Part shown: piece by piece, positions 23,696-30,349 of the stretch
How positions within the stretch are numbered: position 1 is the stretch's first letter
Layout of the letters: each line of letters opens with the position of its first letter
Source: Thiogranum sp.
GTDB lineage: Bacteria; Pseudomonadota; Gammaproteobacteria; DSM-19610
Length of the DNA stretch: 58,006 bases
Assembly: GCA_030148915.1 (NCBI GenBank)
Contig: JASBSN010000083.1
Span: forward strand, 1-58,006
Reading direction: 5' to 3'
Notes under the pieces: generated by a model
The model's database searches: none
Seen by the model: the letters and a program-made list of their open reading frames with translations, nothing else
Told to the model about the DNA's origin: nothing
Made by a program: the position numbers and the translations under genes

Positions 23696-23977
23696 ATGAA
23701 CCACAATACAGTTAACCCGAACGGCCACGATACCCCCGTAGGCGACGCCACTTCGACCAGCCGCCGCGTGGCCGACGCCCTGCATGAACGTCTTGATCAG
23801 GCCGCCGAGAAAGGCGAGCGCCTGGAGAGAAAGCTGCATGAGAAAGGCGAGCACGTACAAGATAAATCGCGTGAACTGAACGGCAGTCTGACGCGGCTGA
23901 TGAACGACCGTCCGTGGGCTGTCGTGGGTGGCGCCGTTGCGCTGGGTCTTCTCTTGGGTGCGCTGACGCGCCGCTAA
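23696..23977 (+). CDS. YqjD/ElaB-like (DUF883) membrane-anchored protein
   Basis: The 93-residue product has a disordered start and a charged amphipathic helix (ADALHERLDQAAEKGERLER...). It ends with one C-terminal membrane segment, PWAVVGGAVALGLLLGALTRR, which is the DUF883 hallmark. E. coli YqjD and ElaB bind ribosomes and tether them to the inner membrane in stationary phase; the same is likely but untested here. I chose ATG 23696 because GAAGGAGA lies five bases upstream; ATG 23690 is inside that site. It is probably co-transcribed with the BON gene. Confidence 0.85.
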   Translation: MNHNTVNPNGHDTPVGDATSTSRRVADALHERLDQAAEKGERLERKLHEKGEHVQDKSRELNGSLTRLMNDRPWAVVGGAVALGLLLGALTRR

Positions 23978-24002
23978 TTGAGCGCCTAGGTTTAGTTTGG
24001 CG

Positions 24003-24407
24003 ATGAATGAGTCAATCGCAGACGCCGCCGGTGAGGGCTCGCCTGGCGAGCAGTTACGACGCTCTGCGACCGCGGCTTTGGCCAGCGGTCGCAGACAACT
24101 CGCGGGTATCTTGGAACTGGCCACGGTAGAGGCCCGGTATTCGGGTTTGATGCTGGCGGTCGCCGTGGGATCGGCGGTGGCGCTGGCGATAATGTTGCTC
24201 TGTGGCTGGGGATTACTGGTGGCCGCCGCGGCGGCCCAGTTGCTCAGTATGGGCTGGAGCTGGGCCGCTGCGCTGGCGAGCCTTGGGCTGTTGCACGGCC
24301 TCGGCGCGTTGGGCGCGTGGTTGTTGTTGCGTCGCAGTATCGCCCGTATCGGCTTGGACAATACCCGCGAGGTGATGGGGCTGGGGGCGCAGGATGTATC
24401 CGACTAA
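24003..24407 (+). CDS. YqjE-like (DUF1469/phage-holin superfamily) membrane protein
   Basis: A 134-residue protein with a polar N-terminus and two long hydrophobic segments, about residues 48-77 (LMLAVAVGSAVALAIMLLCGWGLL...) and 86-108. LASGRRQLAGILELATVEARY before the first segment matches the DUF1469 pattern. Like E. coli yqjE it lies between yqjD-like and yqjK-like genes. ATG 24003 is preferred to TTG 23997; the ribosome-binding site is weak. Its last 14 bases overlap the next gene. Confidence 0.82.
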   Translation: MNESIADAAGEGSPGEQLRRSATAALASGRRQLAGILELATVEARYSGLMLAVAVGSAVALAIMLLCGWGLLVAAAAAQLLSMGWSWAAALASLGLLHGLGALGAWLLLRRSIARIGLDNTREVMGLGAQDVSD

Positions 24408-24654
24408 AAAGACGCTGTCTGCCAGTACCTATCGGGCCTACGAGGCACGACAGCAGGCGCGAGACGCGCGCCGGCAGTTGCGCCAGTCAGCGCGGGTGTT
24501 TGCGGTTTCGCCGTTCGGCTTGGCCGCCGGTGGCCTGGCGGGATTTATTACCGGCCGTTCACTGGCCAAAGCCGAACGTCGCCCCTCGTCCTCGACACTC
24601 ACACAGCGGTTACGAACTGTGTTAACGTTTGCCTCCCTATTACGTTTGTTCTAA
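24394..24654 (+). CDS. YqjK-like small protein
   Basis: The 86-residue product has a strongly basic N-terminal half (YEARQQARDARRQLRQSARVF) and a short hydrophobic Gly/Ala segment (SPFGLAAGGLAGFITGRSLAK). The GGAGFITGRSL-like segment and its position after the yqjE-like gene suggest a YqjK relative, although similarity in this family is low. Overlap with the preceding gene indicates translational coupling. Function unknown; the trio probably acts at the inner membrane. Confidence 0.65.
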   Translation: MYPTKKTLSASTYRAYEARQQARDARRQLRQSARVFAVSPFGLAAGGLAGFITGRSLAKAERRPSSSTLTQRLRTVLTFASLLRLF

Positions 24655-24709
24655 GAGCCAAGACGCGCAGCCGGTGACGCATTCGGCGGTGCGCGGATGA
24701 GGAGCGGCG

Positions 24710-25846
24710 ATGGACAAGGGCAAGCCGGCCGTTGAGCCGCAGCGCACCACCGCGGATATGCTGATTCCCGGCCCGCCCGATCCGGTTACCTCCTTGTCCA
24801 CCGGGCGCGCTCTGCGGGCTATTCAGATCACTTTGCTGGTGTTGGCGGTGGTCTACACTCTGGCGTTGGCGCGCAGTTTTTTCATACCGTTGGTCCTGGC
24901 TTTCCTGATCAGCCTGGTGCTGGCGCCACTGGTGCAGTGGCTCGCCCGTTGGCACGTGCCGCGCGAACTGGGTGCTGCGGTTGTCGTTTTGCTGCTGCTT
25001 GCCACAGTGGGCTTGGCGGTAGCCAGCGCTATCGACCCGATCGATAAGTGGCGGGCAAGCGCGCCCACCATGCTCAAACAACTGGAGCGCAAGGTTCTGC
25101 CGCTGAAGAAAACAGTGGCCGAAGTCAGTAAAACCGCGGAACAGGTCGACCGGCTTGCCTCGGTGGATGAGCGCGGTGCCCGAAGCGCGCCGACTACCAC
25201 GGTCAAATCGGTACATATCAGAGATATTCTCTACAGCAACGCACTGGGGTTGCTCTCGGGCGTGGTAATAGTGACGTTCCTGCTTTACTTTTTTCTTTCC
25301 TGGGGCCGCGTGGCGCTGTTACGCATTGGCGATCTGCTCGGCGACAGCCAGCGGCGACGGCGATTTCTGACTCTGACCACGACACTGGAAAGTGAAGTCT
25401 CCAAATATCTGTTCACGATCACGCTGATCAACACCCTGCTCGGCGTTGCCGTGGCCGTGGCGCTGTATCTTCTCAAGGTACCCAATCCCGTGCTCTGGGG
25501 TGCCGTCGCCAGCCTATTGAATTTCATACCCTATCTGGGTAGCGTCCTGACGGCGGTCCTGATCGGCGGCGCCGCGCTGCTGCATTTTGACGGCGTCAGT
25601 GAGGCGCTGGTGGTGGTCGCCGTTTTCGCTGTCTTGACGGTACTCGAAGGCCAAGTGATTACACCCGTAGTACTGGGCCGGCGCCTGGCGTTGAACCCGC
25701 TGGTGGTCTTTTTGAGCGTCGCCTTCTGGTTCTGGCTGTGGGGGGTGATGGGCGCACTGATGGCGGTGCCGATTCTGATCACCCTGAAAATCATCGGCGA
25801 TCATGTACCGGTGCTGAATCCACTTTCCAAGCTGGCTGGTCGTTAG
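24710..25846 (+). CDS. AI-2E/PerM-family membrane transporter
   Basis: A 378-residue protein with about seven or eight membrane helices in the AI-2E layout: paired N-terminal helices, a soluble domain around residues 100-165, then the C-terminal helical block. Typical motifs are SFFIPLVLAFLISLVLAPLV, NFIPYLGSVLTAV, and EGQVITPVVLGRRLALNPL. Members include autoinducer exporters and Na+/H+ antiporters; substrate cannot be assigned. It lies 55 bases after the yqjK-like gene in the same direction. Confidence 0.88.
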   Translation: MDKGKPAVEPQRTTADMLIPGPPDPVTSLSTGRALRAIQITLLVLAVVYTLALARSFFIPLVLAFLISLVLAPLVQWLARWHVPRELGAAVVVLLLLATVGLAVASAIDPIDKWRASAPTMLKQLERKVLPLKKTVAEVSKTAEQVDRLASVDERGARSAPTTTVKSVHIRDILYSNALGLLSGVVIVTFLLYFFLSWGRVALLRIGDLLGDSQRRRRFLTLTTTLESEVSKYLFTITLINTLLGVAVAVALYLLKVPNPVLWGAVASLLNFIPYLGSVLTAVLIGGAALLHFDGVSEALVVVAVFAVLTVLEGQVITPVVLGRRLALNPLVVFLSVAFWFWLWGVMGALMAVPILITLKIIGDHVPVLNPLSKLAGR

Positions 25847-26047
25847 AGGCGCACCTGCATCGTGTTGGCGCGCAACCGCCGCCAGCACGATGCACGCGGG
25901 TACGCCCAGCGGTACGCCGATCTGCTCGCCCAGATGGCCCGAGCCTACCCTTACAACTGGTTCAATTTCTACGAATTCTGGCAACCTCCGGAGCGGCTCG
26001 GCGACACCACCGAAAGGGCCGCCCCGGTGGAAGAGGCTTCCGGCTGA
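25847..26047 (+). pseudogene. Remnant of an LpxL/HtrB-type acyltransferase (C-terminus only)
   Basis: In the same frame as the preceding transporter, directly after its TAG stop, about 66 codons read RNRRQHDARGYAQRYADLL, followed by AYPYNWFNFYEFWQPPE. The YPYNWFNFYxFW segment is the C-terminal end of LPLAT-family (lipid A acyltransferase-like) proteins. The catalytic domain with its HX4D motif is absent. A GTG at 25862 could start a 61-residue peptide, but no ribosome-binding site is evident. I read this as a deletion remnant fused to the end of the transporter gene. Confidence 0.55.
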
Positions 26048-26144
26048 GCAAAAAACCCTCAGATACTGTTGTTTTGAGGCGCCGGAAAAGCGCCGCTCTA
26101 TGGCACTGTAAGCTAAGTATTTTATTGATTCTTTTAAAGAAAAA

Positions 26145-26173
26145 TTGATCGCTTGTAGTAAAAATGTTACACT
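26145..26173 (+). promoter_or_regulatory. Sigma-70 promoter of the small Cys-containing protein
   Basis: TTGATC (26145-26150) and an extended -10, TGTTACACT ending at 26173, are separated by 17 bases in an AT-rich stretch. The transcript would start near 26180. Confidence 0.65.
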
Positions 26174-26222
26174 TCTCGGCTTGATAAAGTACCTGACTCA
26201 GAGCTCACGAGGAGTACCTTCA

Positions 26223-26498
26223 GTGGCTAAGGATATGATGTTTTTCTGCATTCCCCAGCAGGCTTATATGCGCACGCAGAACTGCTGTAATTTGCGCAAG
26301 CGCCCCGCCGGCAAGGCCCCGGCCGGCGCCCAACCCATGCTGCGCGCCTGTGAAAAGTGCACCATGTATCCGCTGGTGGATCGTGAGAAAGTGCCCACAG
26401 TATCACTCGATGCTTACCTGGGTGGCAGCAAACCGAAAATCGCCAATCTACAGACCGCGGCCAACAAGAAAGTCATTCAGGCTGTGTTCAGCGGCTGA
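26223..26498 (+). CDS. Small conserved-looking protein with CxxC motif, unknown function
   Basis: I do not recognise this 91-residue protein. It has five cysteines: one in FFCIPQQ, a pair in QNCCNLRK, and CEKC in RACEKCTMYP. The middle is a Lys/Ala/Pro-rich linker and the end is basic and helical. CEKC with the CC pair could bind zinc or another metal. The start is probably GTG 26223, eight bases after CGAGGAG; an upstream ATG at 26145 would sit inside the promoter. It is a single-gene unit with its own strong promoter, which suggests a real and perhaps abundant product. Confidence 0.65.
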   Translation: MAKDMMFFCIPQQAYMRTQNCCNLRKRPAGKAPAGAQPMLRACEKCTMYPLVDREKVPTVSLDAYLGGSKPKIANLQTAANKKVIQAVFSG

Positions 26499-26632
26499 CA
26501 CCGCGCGACGACCGGGCGGTCTGGGCGCGGGTTGAGGACATCGCCCCCTGTTCCGCCGTACCCACACCGCTCGACTTGTAGTACCTCCAGGGCTTTGTCA
26601 GTATAGCGTGAAGCGGATTTACGGTTGTCTGT

Positions 26633-27490
26633 ATGAGCCCTTATTACGGCGTACGTCGTCTCGGTCCCTATCTAGGCGTGATACAGGTGATCGATGTCGG
26701 TGAGGCCTGTGCTTATTCAACCAATGGCAGGACCTGGCGGATCCGCCAGCAGACTGCCTCGGGGCGGTTTCGCTGGGGAGTCACACCGGTAGCGGAAAAT
26801 AACCTCGGCGATGTGCATCTGGTCGGCGCCGACCGCTTGGTGGAGGCGCTGCAAAAGCAGCCTCAGGTGCCTTTTCCGATACGCGACCGCTTCGAGCTTT
26901 GGCTGCTCAACAGCACAACCCGCCAGCCGCTGGCGCTGCTGCGTACCCGCTACCAGGCGCATGACATGGAGCGGGTTACCGATCCGCACTGGCGCCCTTT
27001 TCTGATAACCGATACCGCCTTCGTTTCGCCGACGCTCAGCGAATACGAAACAACCCATCCGCGCAACGGCTGTCCAACACCGCATCGCGACCAGCTCGAG
27101 AGCCAGGTGAACGTCGCCTCGCGACCGATGCCGGCCGCGCAGTGGTTCGAGCGCCGGGCCGATGGCAGCGGCCGGGGCGGGGAGGGGTTGCGGCTGAGTA
27201 GCGAGGAAATCGGCCGTACGCTGGAAGCCGGTGCCTTCCCCGAGCTGTTACTCAGCGAGGACTGGGGGAGCGAGATTCAACGTGGGGTGGTGCGCGACTA
27301 CCACAATTGGTATGCCGCCTCGCTGCTGGCCCACCAGAATCTGAGTGCAGCCACCCGCCAGCGCCTGGAGCAGGCGGCCTGCCTACGGCCCCAGCCGCTG
27401 CTGGCCGTGTATCCGCTGATCCCGGAGGTCATCGACCAGGGTGCCATTGATGTGGCGCTGGTCAGGGCCAAACTGATGAACGCCTCCTGA
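26633..27490 (+). CDS. Hypothetical protein, 285 residues
   Basis: I do not recognise the family. The protein has no signal peptide or membrane helix. The first half resembles a small mixed alpha/beta domain (GPYLGVIQVIDVGEACAYST, then LNSTTRQPLALLRTRYQ). The second half is helical and rich in Leu, Ala and Arg, with conserved-looking RDYHNWYAASLLAHQNLS. Codon use matches the neighbours. It stands alone, convergent with lplT, 134 bases after the small Cys protein. A role in regulation or enzyme assembly would be a guess. Confidence 0.65.
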   Translation: MSPYYGVRRLGPYLGVIQVIDVGEACAYSTNGRTWRIRQQTASGRFRWGVTPVAENNLGDVHLVGADRLVEALQKQPQVPFPIRDRFELWLLNSTTRQPLALLRTRYQAHDMERVTDPHWRPFLITDTAFVSPTLSEYETTHPRNGCPTPHRDQLESQVNVASRPMPAAQWFERRADGSGRGGEGLRLSSEEIGRTLEAGAFPELLLSEDWGSEIQRGVVRDYHNWYAASLLAHQNLSAATRQRLEQAACLRPQPLLAVYPLIPEVIDQGAIDVALVRAKLMNAS

Positions 27491-27531
27491 GACCGGAAAA
27501 GTGCGCGCACCGGGCTCCGCGGCGGCGCCCC

Positions 27532-28686
27532 TCAGTCTGCCGCTGTCAGTCGCCGCGATACCAGTAGTGTGGCGGCCAGTATGCCGATACCCAGGGCAAA
27601 CACCGCGCTCACCGGTCCGATCCCGAGGACCGTGGACCAGGTATACAGCCCCACGGTCACCAGCATGGCGACGTTCTGGAAAAAATTCTGCACCGCCACG
27701 GCTTGGCCGCTGCCCACCCCGTCGTGGCCGATGTGCTGCAGCGCGGCGTTGATCGGGACAATGAAAATACCGCCGCCGAGGCCGACCAGAAAGAGCACGG
27801 CCCCGGCTTGAAAGGCGTTCTCAACCAGACCAAATCCCACAATGGCCAGACCCATTCCCCAGGCGGCGAGTCGGGCGCGTTGCAACTGTTCCAGGGGAAT
27901 CAACCGCGGCACCAGCGCCGAGCCGACCACCACCCCGAGCGCCAGATACAGCACCAGTTGTGAAATGTCACCGGCCGAGCGGCTGGCCAGCACCAGCGGC
28001 GCCCAGGCCACCAGCAACACGCGCAGTACGGCCGCCGCCCCCCAGAATAAAGCGCCGCCGAGAAGGGCGAAGCGCGCCCGTGGCGTTCGGGTGAAGGCGC
28101 GGGTGGTCTGAGTAAACTGTCTCAGGGCGCCGCGCAGATCGCCACCGCGCGGTTTGACCGTGGGAATCAGCAGCGTCAGCAGCAGCGACAGCAGGTAGGC
28201 GACGGCCACCATCCAGAAGGCGCCGGCGACGCTGACATCGGCCAGCTGACCGCCGGCCAGCGTGCCGAGGATAATGGCGCCTATGGTGGTGCCCTCGACC
28301 CAGGCGTTGGCGCGCACCAGCGTGCGACGGGCTACCAGTTCCGGCAAGAGGCCGTATTTGGCGGGACTATAAAGCGCGGCGCCCAGACCGACCAGGGCGT
28401 AGGCCAGCAGAGGCTCCACGCCGACCAGGATCAAACCCACGCCCGCCGCCTTGATCAGGTTAGCCACCAGCAGCACGCGCGGTTTCGGCCAGCGGTCGGC
28501 GAGCGGCCCGACCCATGGCGCGCCCACTACGTAGGCGACCAGAAACACGCTTTGCAACGCCGGAATATACCAGGCCGGCATCGCCTGCGCTTGCAGCACC
28601 ATGCCGATCGCGGCGAACAGAATGGCGTTGTCGCCGAAGGCGCTGAGAAACTGGGCCAGCAGCAGAGCGTGGAGACCGCGTCCCAC
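27532..28686 (-). CDS. lplT: Lysophospholipid transporter LplT (MFS)
   Basis: LplT flips lysophospholipids across the inner membrane for reacylation. The 384-residue product has about 11-12 membrane helices. Its LLLAQFLSAFGDNAILFAAI start and ALYSPAKYGLLPELVARRTLV segment are typical of LplT, followed by TTIGAIILGTLAGGQLAD. The reacylating enzyme Aas is not adjacent here, unlike in E. coli. The GTG start directly follows the TGA of the YcgN-family gene, so both are one operon. Confidence 0.9.
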   Translation of the reverse strand: MGRGLHALLLAQFLSAFGDNAILFAAIGMVLQAQAMPAWYIPALQSVFLVAYVVGAPWVGPLADRWPKPRVLLVANLIKAAGVGLILVGVEPLLAYALVGLGAALYSPAKYGLLPELVARRTLVRANAWVEGTTIGAIILGTLAGGQLADVSVAGAFWMVAVAYLLSLLLTLLIPTVKPRGGDLRGALRQFTQTTRAFTRTPRARFALLGGALFWGAAAVLRVLLVAWAPLVLASRSAGDISQLVLYLALGVVVGSALVPRLIPLEQLQRARLAAWGMGLAIVGFGLVENAFQAGAVLFLVGLGGGIFIVPINAALQHIGHDGVGSGQAVAVQNFFQNVAMLVTVGLYTWSTVLGIGPVSAVFALGIGILAATLLVSRRLTAAD

Positions 28687-29157
28687 TCAGGTGTCCTCGT
28701 CCAACCAGTGGGCGAGGTGCTCGGGCAGCTCATCGGGGTGTACGTACTGCTCGGAGATCACTTTATCGCGCACCGAGATACCGGCTCTGTGCACGCTTTC
28801 GGGGTCGCCGCTGAGCAGCGGATGCCAGTCGTACAGCGGTTTGCCCTCGGCCAGCAACCGGTAGGCGCAGGTGTCCGGCAGCCAGGTCTGGGTGCGCGCC
28901 ACGCTCGGGGTCACTTTGATGCAATCGGGCACTAACACAGAGCGCTCGGCATAGTGGCTGCAGCGGCACGGACCCTCATCGAGGTATTCGCAGACTACGT
29001 TGGTATAAAAAAGCTGGCCGCTGTCCTCGTCCTCGATCTTCAGCAGGCAGCAGCGTGCGCAACCATCGCACAAAGCTTCCCACTGTTCGGCATCGAGCTC
29101 GTCGAGCGACTTATGTTCCCAGAAGCGGGATTCGGGCATGTCAGTGGCGCCTGGCAT
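28687..29157 (-). CDS. YcgN/UPF0260 family cysteine-cluster protein
   Basis: The 156-residue protein has the YcgN pattern FWEHKSLDELDAEQWEALCDGCARCCL with a cysteine cluster (CDGCARCC), then CEYLDEGPCRCSHY and CIKVTP and CAYRLL. It resembles the zinc/iron-chelating CxxCxxCC proteins. The biochemical role is not known. A Met six residues in (29139) is an equally possible start. It sits between rsmJ and lplT with very short gaps. Confidence 0.88.
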   Translation of the reverse strand: MPGATDMPESRFWEHKSLDELDAEQWEALCDGCARCCLLKIEDEDSGQLFYTNVVCEYLDEGPCRCSHYAERSVLVPDCIKVTPSVARTQTWLPDTCAYRLLAEGKPLYDWHPLLSGDPESVHRAGISVRDKVISEQYVHPDELPEHLAHWLDEDT

Positions 29158-29168
29158 GGCGTGCGAAT

Positions 29169-29945
29169 TTACACAGTAACGTATAGGTCATAACGTGTCT
29201 TCTTGCTGGCCACCGAGGCGGCCGGTTTGGGGCCGTCCAGCGCCGCGGCGCGTTTGGGTCGCTTGATCACCACCCGGCGGCGCGCGCAGGCCAGGGCGCT
29301 TTCCAGTAACCCACAGGCATCCTCGTCCGTGCCGATGATCTGCTGTAGCGCGAGCATTTCCTTCTTCACCCGGACGCTGCTTTTGCCGGGCGGGTACATC
29401 GGATCGAGGTAAATGACATCGGGGCGTTGCGCGGCATTGAGTTTTGCCAGTTCGCTGCGCGCATCGCCGGCAACCAGCCGCAAGCGTTCGTCGACCCAGT
29501 CGGTCAGTTCCGGGTCCAGCGCGGCGCGCTGGAGGCCATCGGCGAGCAGCGCTGCCAGCACGGGGGAGCGCTCGCACAGCGTCACCCGACAGCCGAGGCT
29601 GGCGAGCACAAACCCGTCGCGTCCGAGCCCCGCCGTGGCGTCCCAGACGCTGGGGTTATAGCCCGGCTTGAGCCCCACGGCGCGCGCCAGAGGCTGGCCA
29701 CGGCCGCCGCCAAAACGCAAGCGGTGGCCCATGGCGCCGCCGCTGAACTCGACGCGAACCGCACCGGGAGCTCTGCCGCCGGCCTGGTGCAACTCCAGAC
29801 CGGCGGCGCCGAGGCAGAGGAAAAAGCCGCTGGCCGGCGGGCGCTGCAGCCAAGCCAGCGCAAAGCGCTCGGCGAGCCGGCGGGCGGCGGGCACAAACAA
29901 AGCCTGTTCAGCCGTCAGGCCGATGTCGGGTTGGCGCTCGGACAT
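29169..29945 (-). CDS. rsmJ: 16S rRNA (guanine1516-N2)-methyltransferase RsmJ
   Basis: RsmJ methylates G1516 of 16S rRNA. The 258-residue product has the SAM motif VWDATAGLGRDGFVLASLGC and the catalytic-region motif YLDPMYPPGKSS, followed by VKKEMLALQQIIG. These are RsmJ (YhiQ) signatures. The C-terminus RVVIKRPKRAA is also typical. An extended -10 (TGCTACACT, minus strand) ends 7 bases before the ATG, so the mRNA may be leaderless. Confidence 0.92.
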   Translation of the reverse strand: MSERQPDIGLTAEQALFVPAARRLAERFALAWLQRPPASGFFLCLGAAGLELHQAGGRAPGAVRVEFSGGAMGHRLRFGGGRGQPLARAVGLKPGYNPSVWDATAGLGRDGFVLASLGCRVTLCERSPVLAALLADGLQRAALDPELTDWVDERLRLVAGDARSELAKLNAAQRPDVIYLDPMYPPGKSSVRVKKEMLALQQIIGTDEDACGLLESALACARRRVVIKRPKRAAALDGPKPAASVASKKTRYDLYVTV

Positions 29946-30008
29946 GGCGCGCAGTGTAGCATCTGCGGCGCGCTCGCCGGGGGTCAGTGCGCGGGGGCGA
30001 CTCGCGCC

Positions 30009-30215
30009 TTAATGGGGCTCGACGGGCTGCGGCTTGGGTTCCGCCCAGAAGGTCTTCCCGGGATCACCGGCGCTGAGGCTGGCGGCCTTTTCCTGCGCTT
30101 CGCCGAGGGTCATCACGTCCTCGAGATATTTGCCGGCCTCGAACTTTTTCTTCGATCGCCAGGCGACAATATAGCCCGTTTCGTTCAGGTCATGAGGTTC
30201 AACGCTTTGTGACAT
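30009..30215 (-). CDS. Small hypothetical protein, 68 residues
   Basis: Unrecognised. The protein is soluble and charged, with an aromatic core (TGYIVAWRSKKKFEAGKYLED) and a Pro-rich tail. Strong evidence that it is translated is the near-perfect ribosome-binding site AGGAGGATCTT before the ATG. It lies alone between rsmJ and uvrD. Confidence 0.6.
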   Translation of the reverse strand: MSQSVEPHDLNETGYIVAWRSKKKFEAGKYLEDVMTLGEAQEKAASLSAGDPGKTFWAEPKPQPVEPH

Positions 30216-30334
30216 AAGATCCTCCTCGGCTGCGAGCCTGCGGGATGTTCCGGCCCGCTTGATGCTAGGCGCAGTGGGGGCAAAATTAAACCCGCAGGAA
30301 ACTGCGCGTTTTGCCGCTGGTGCCCGGGCGGGTT

Positions 30335-30343
30335 TGTTAGAAT
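30335..30343 (+). promoter_or_regulatory. Extended -10 of uvrD, close to its start codon
   Basis: TGTTAGAAT forms an extended -10 element. Its last base is only six bases before the uvrD ATG, so transcription would begin at or next to the start codon. No ribosome-binding site precedes the ATG. Confidence 0.45.
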
Positions 30344-30349
30344 AAGCCC

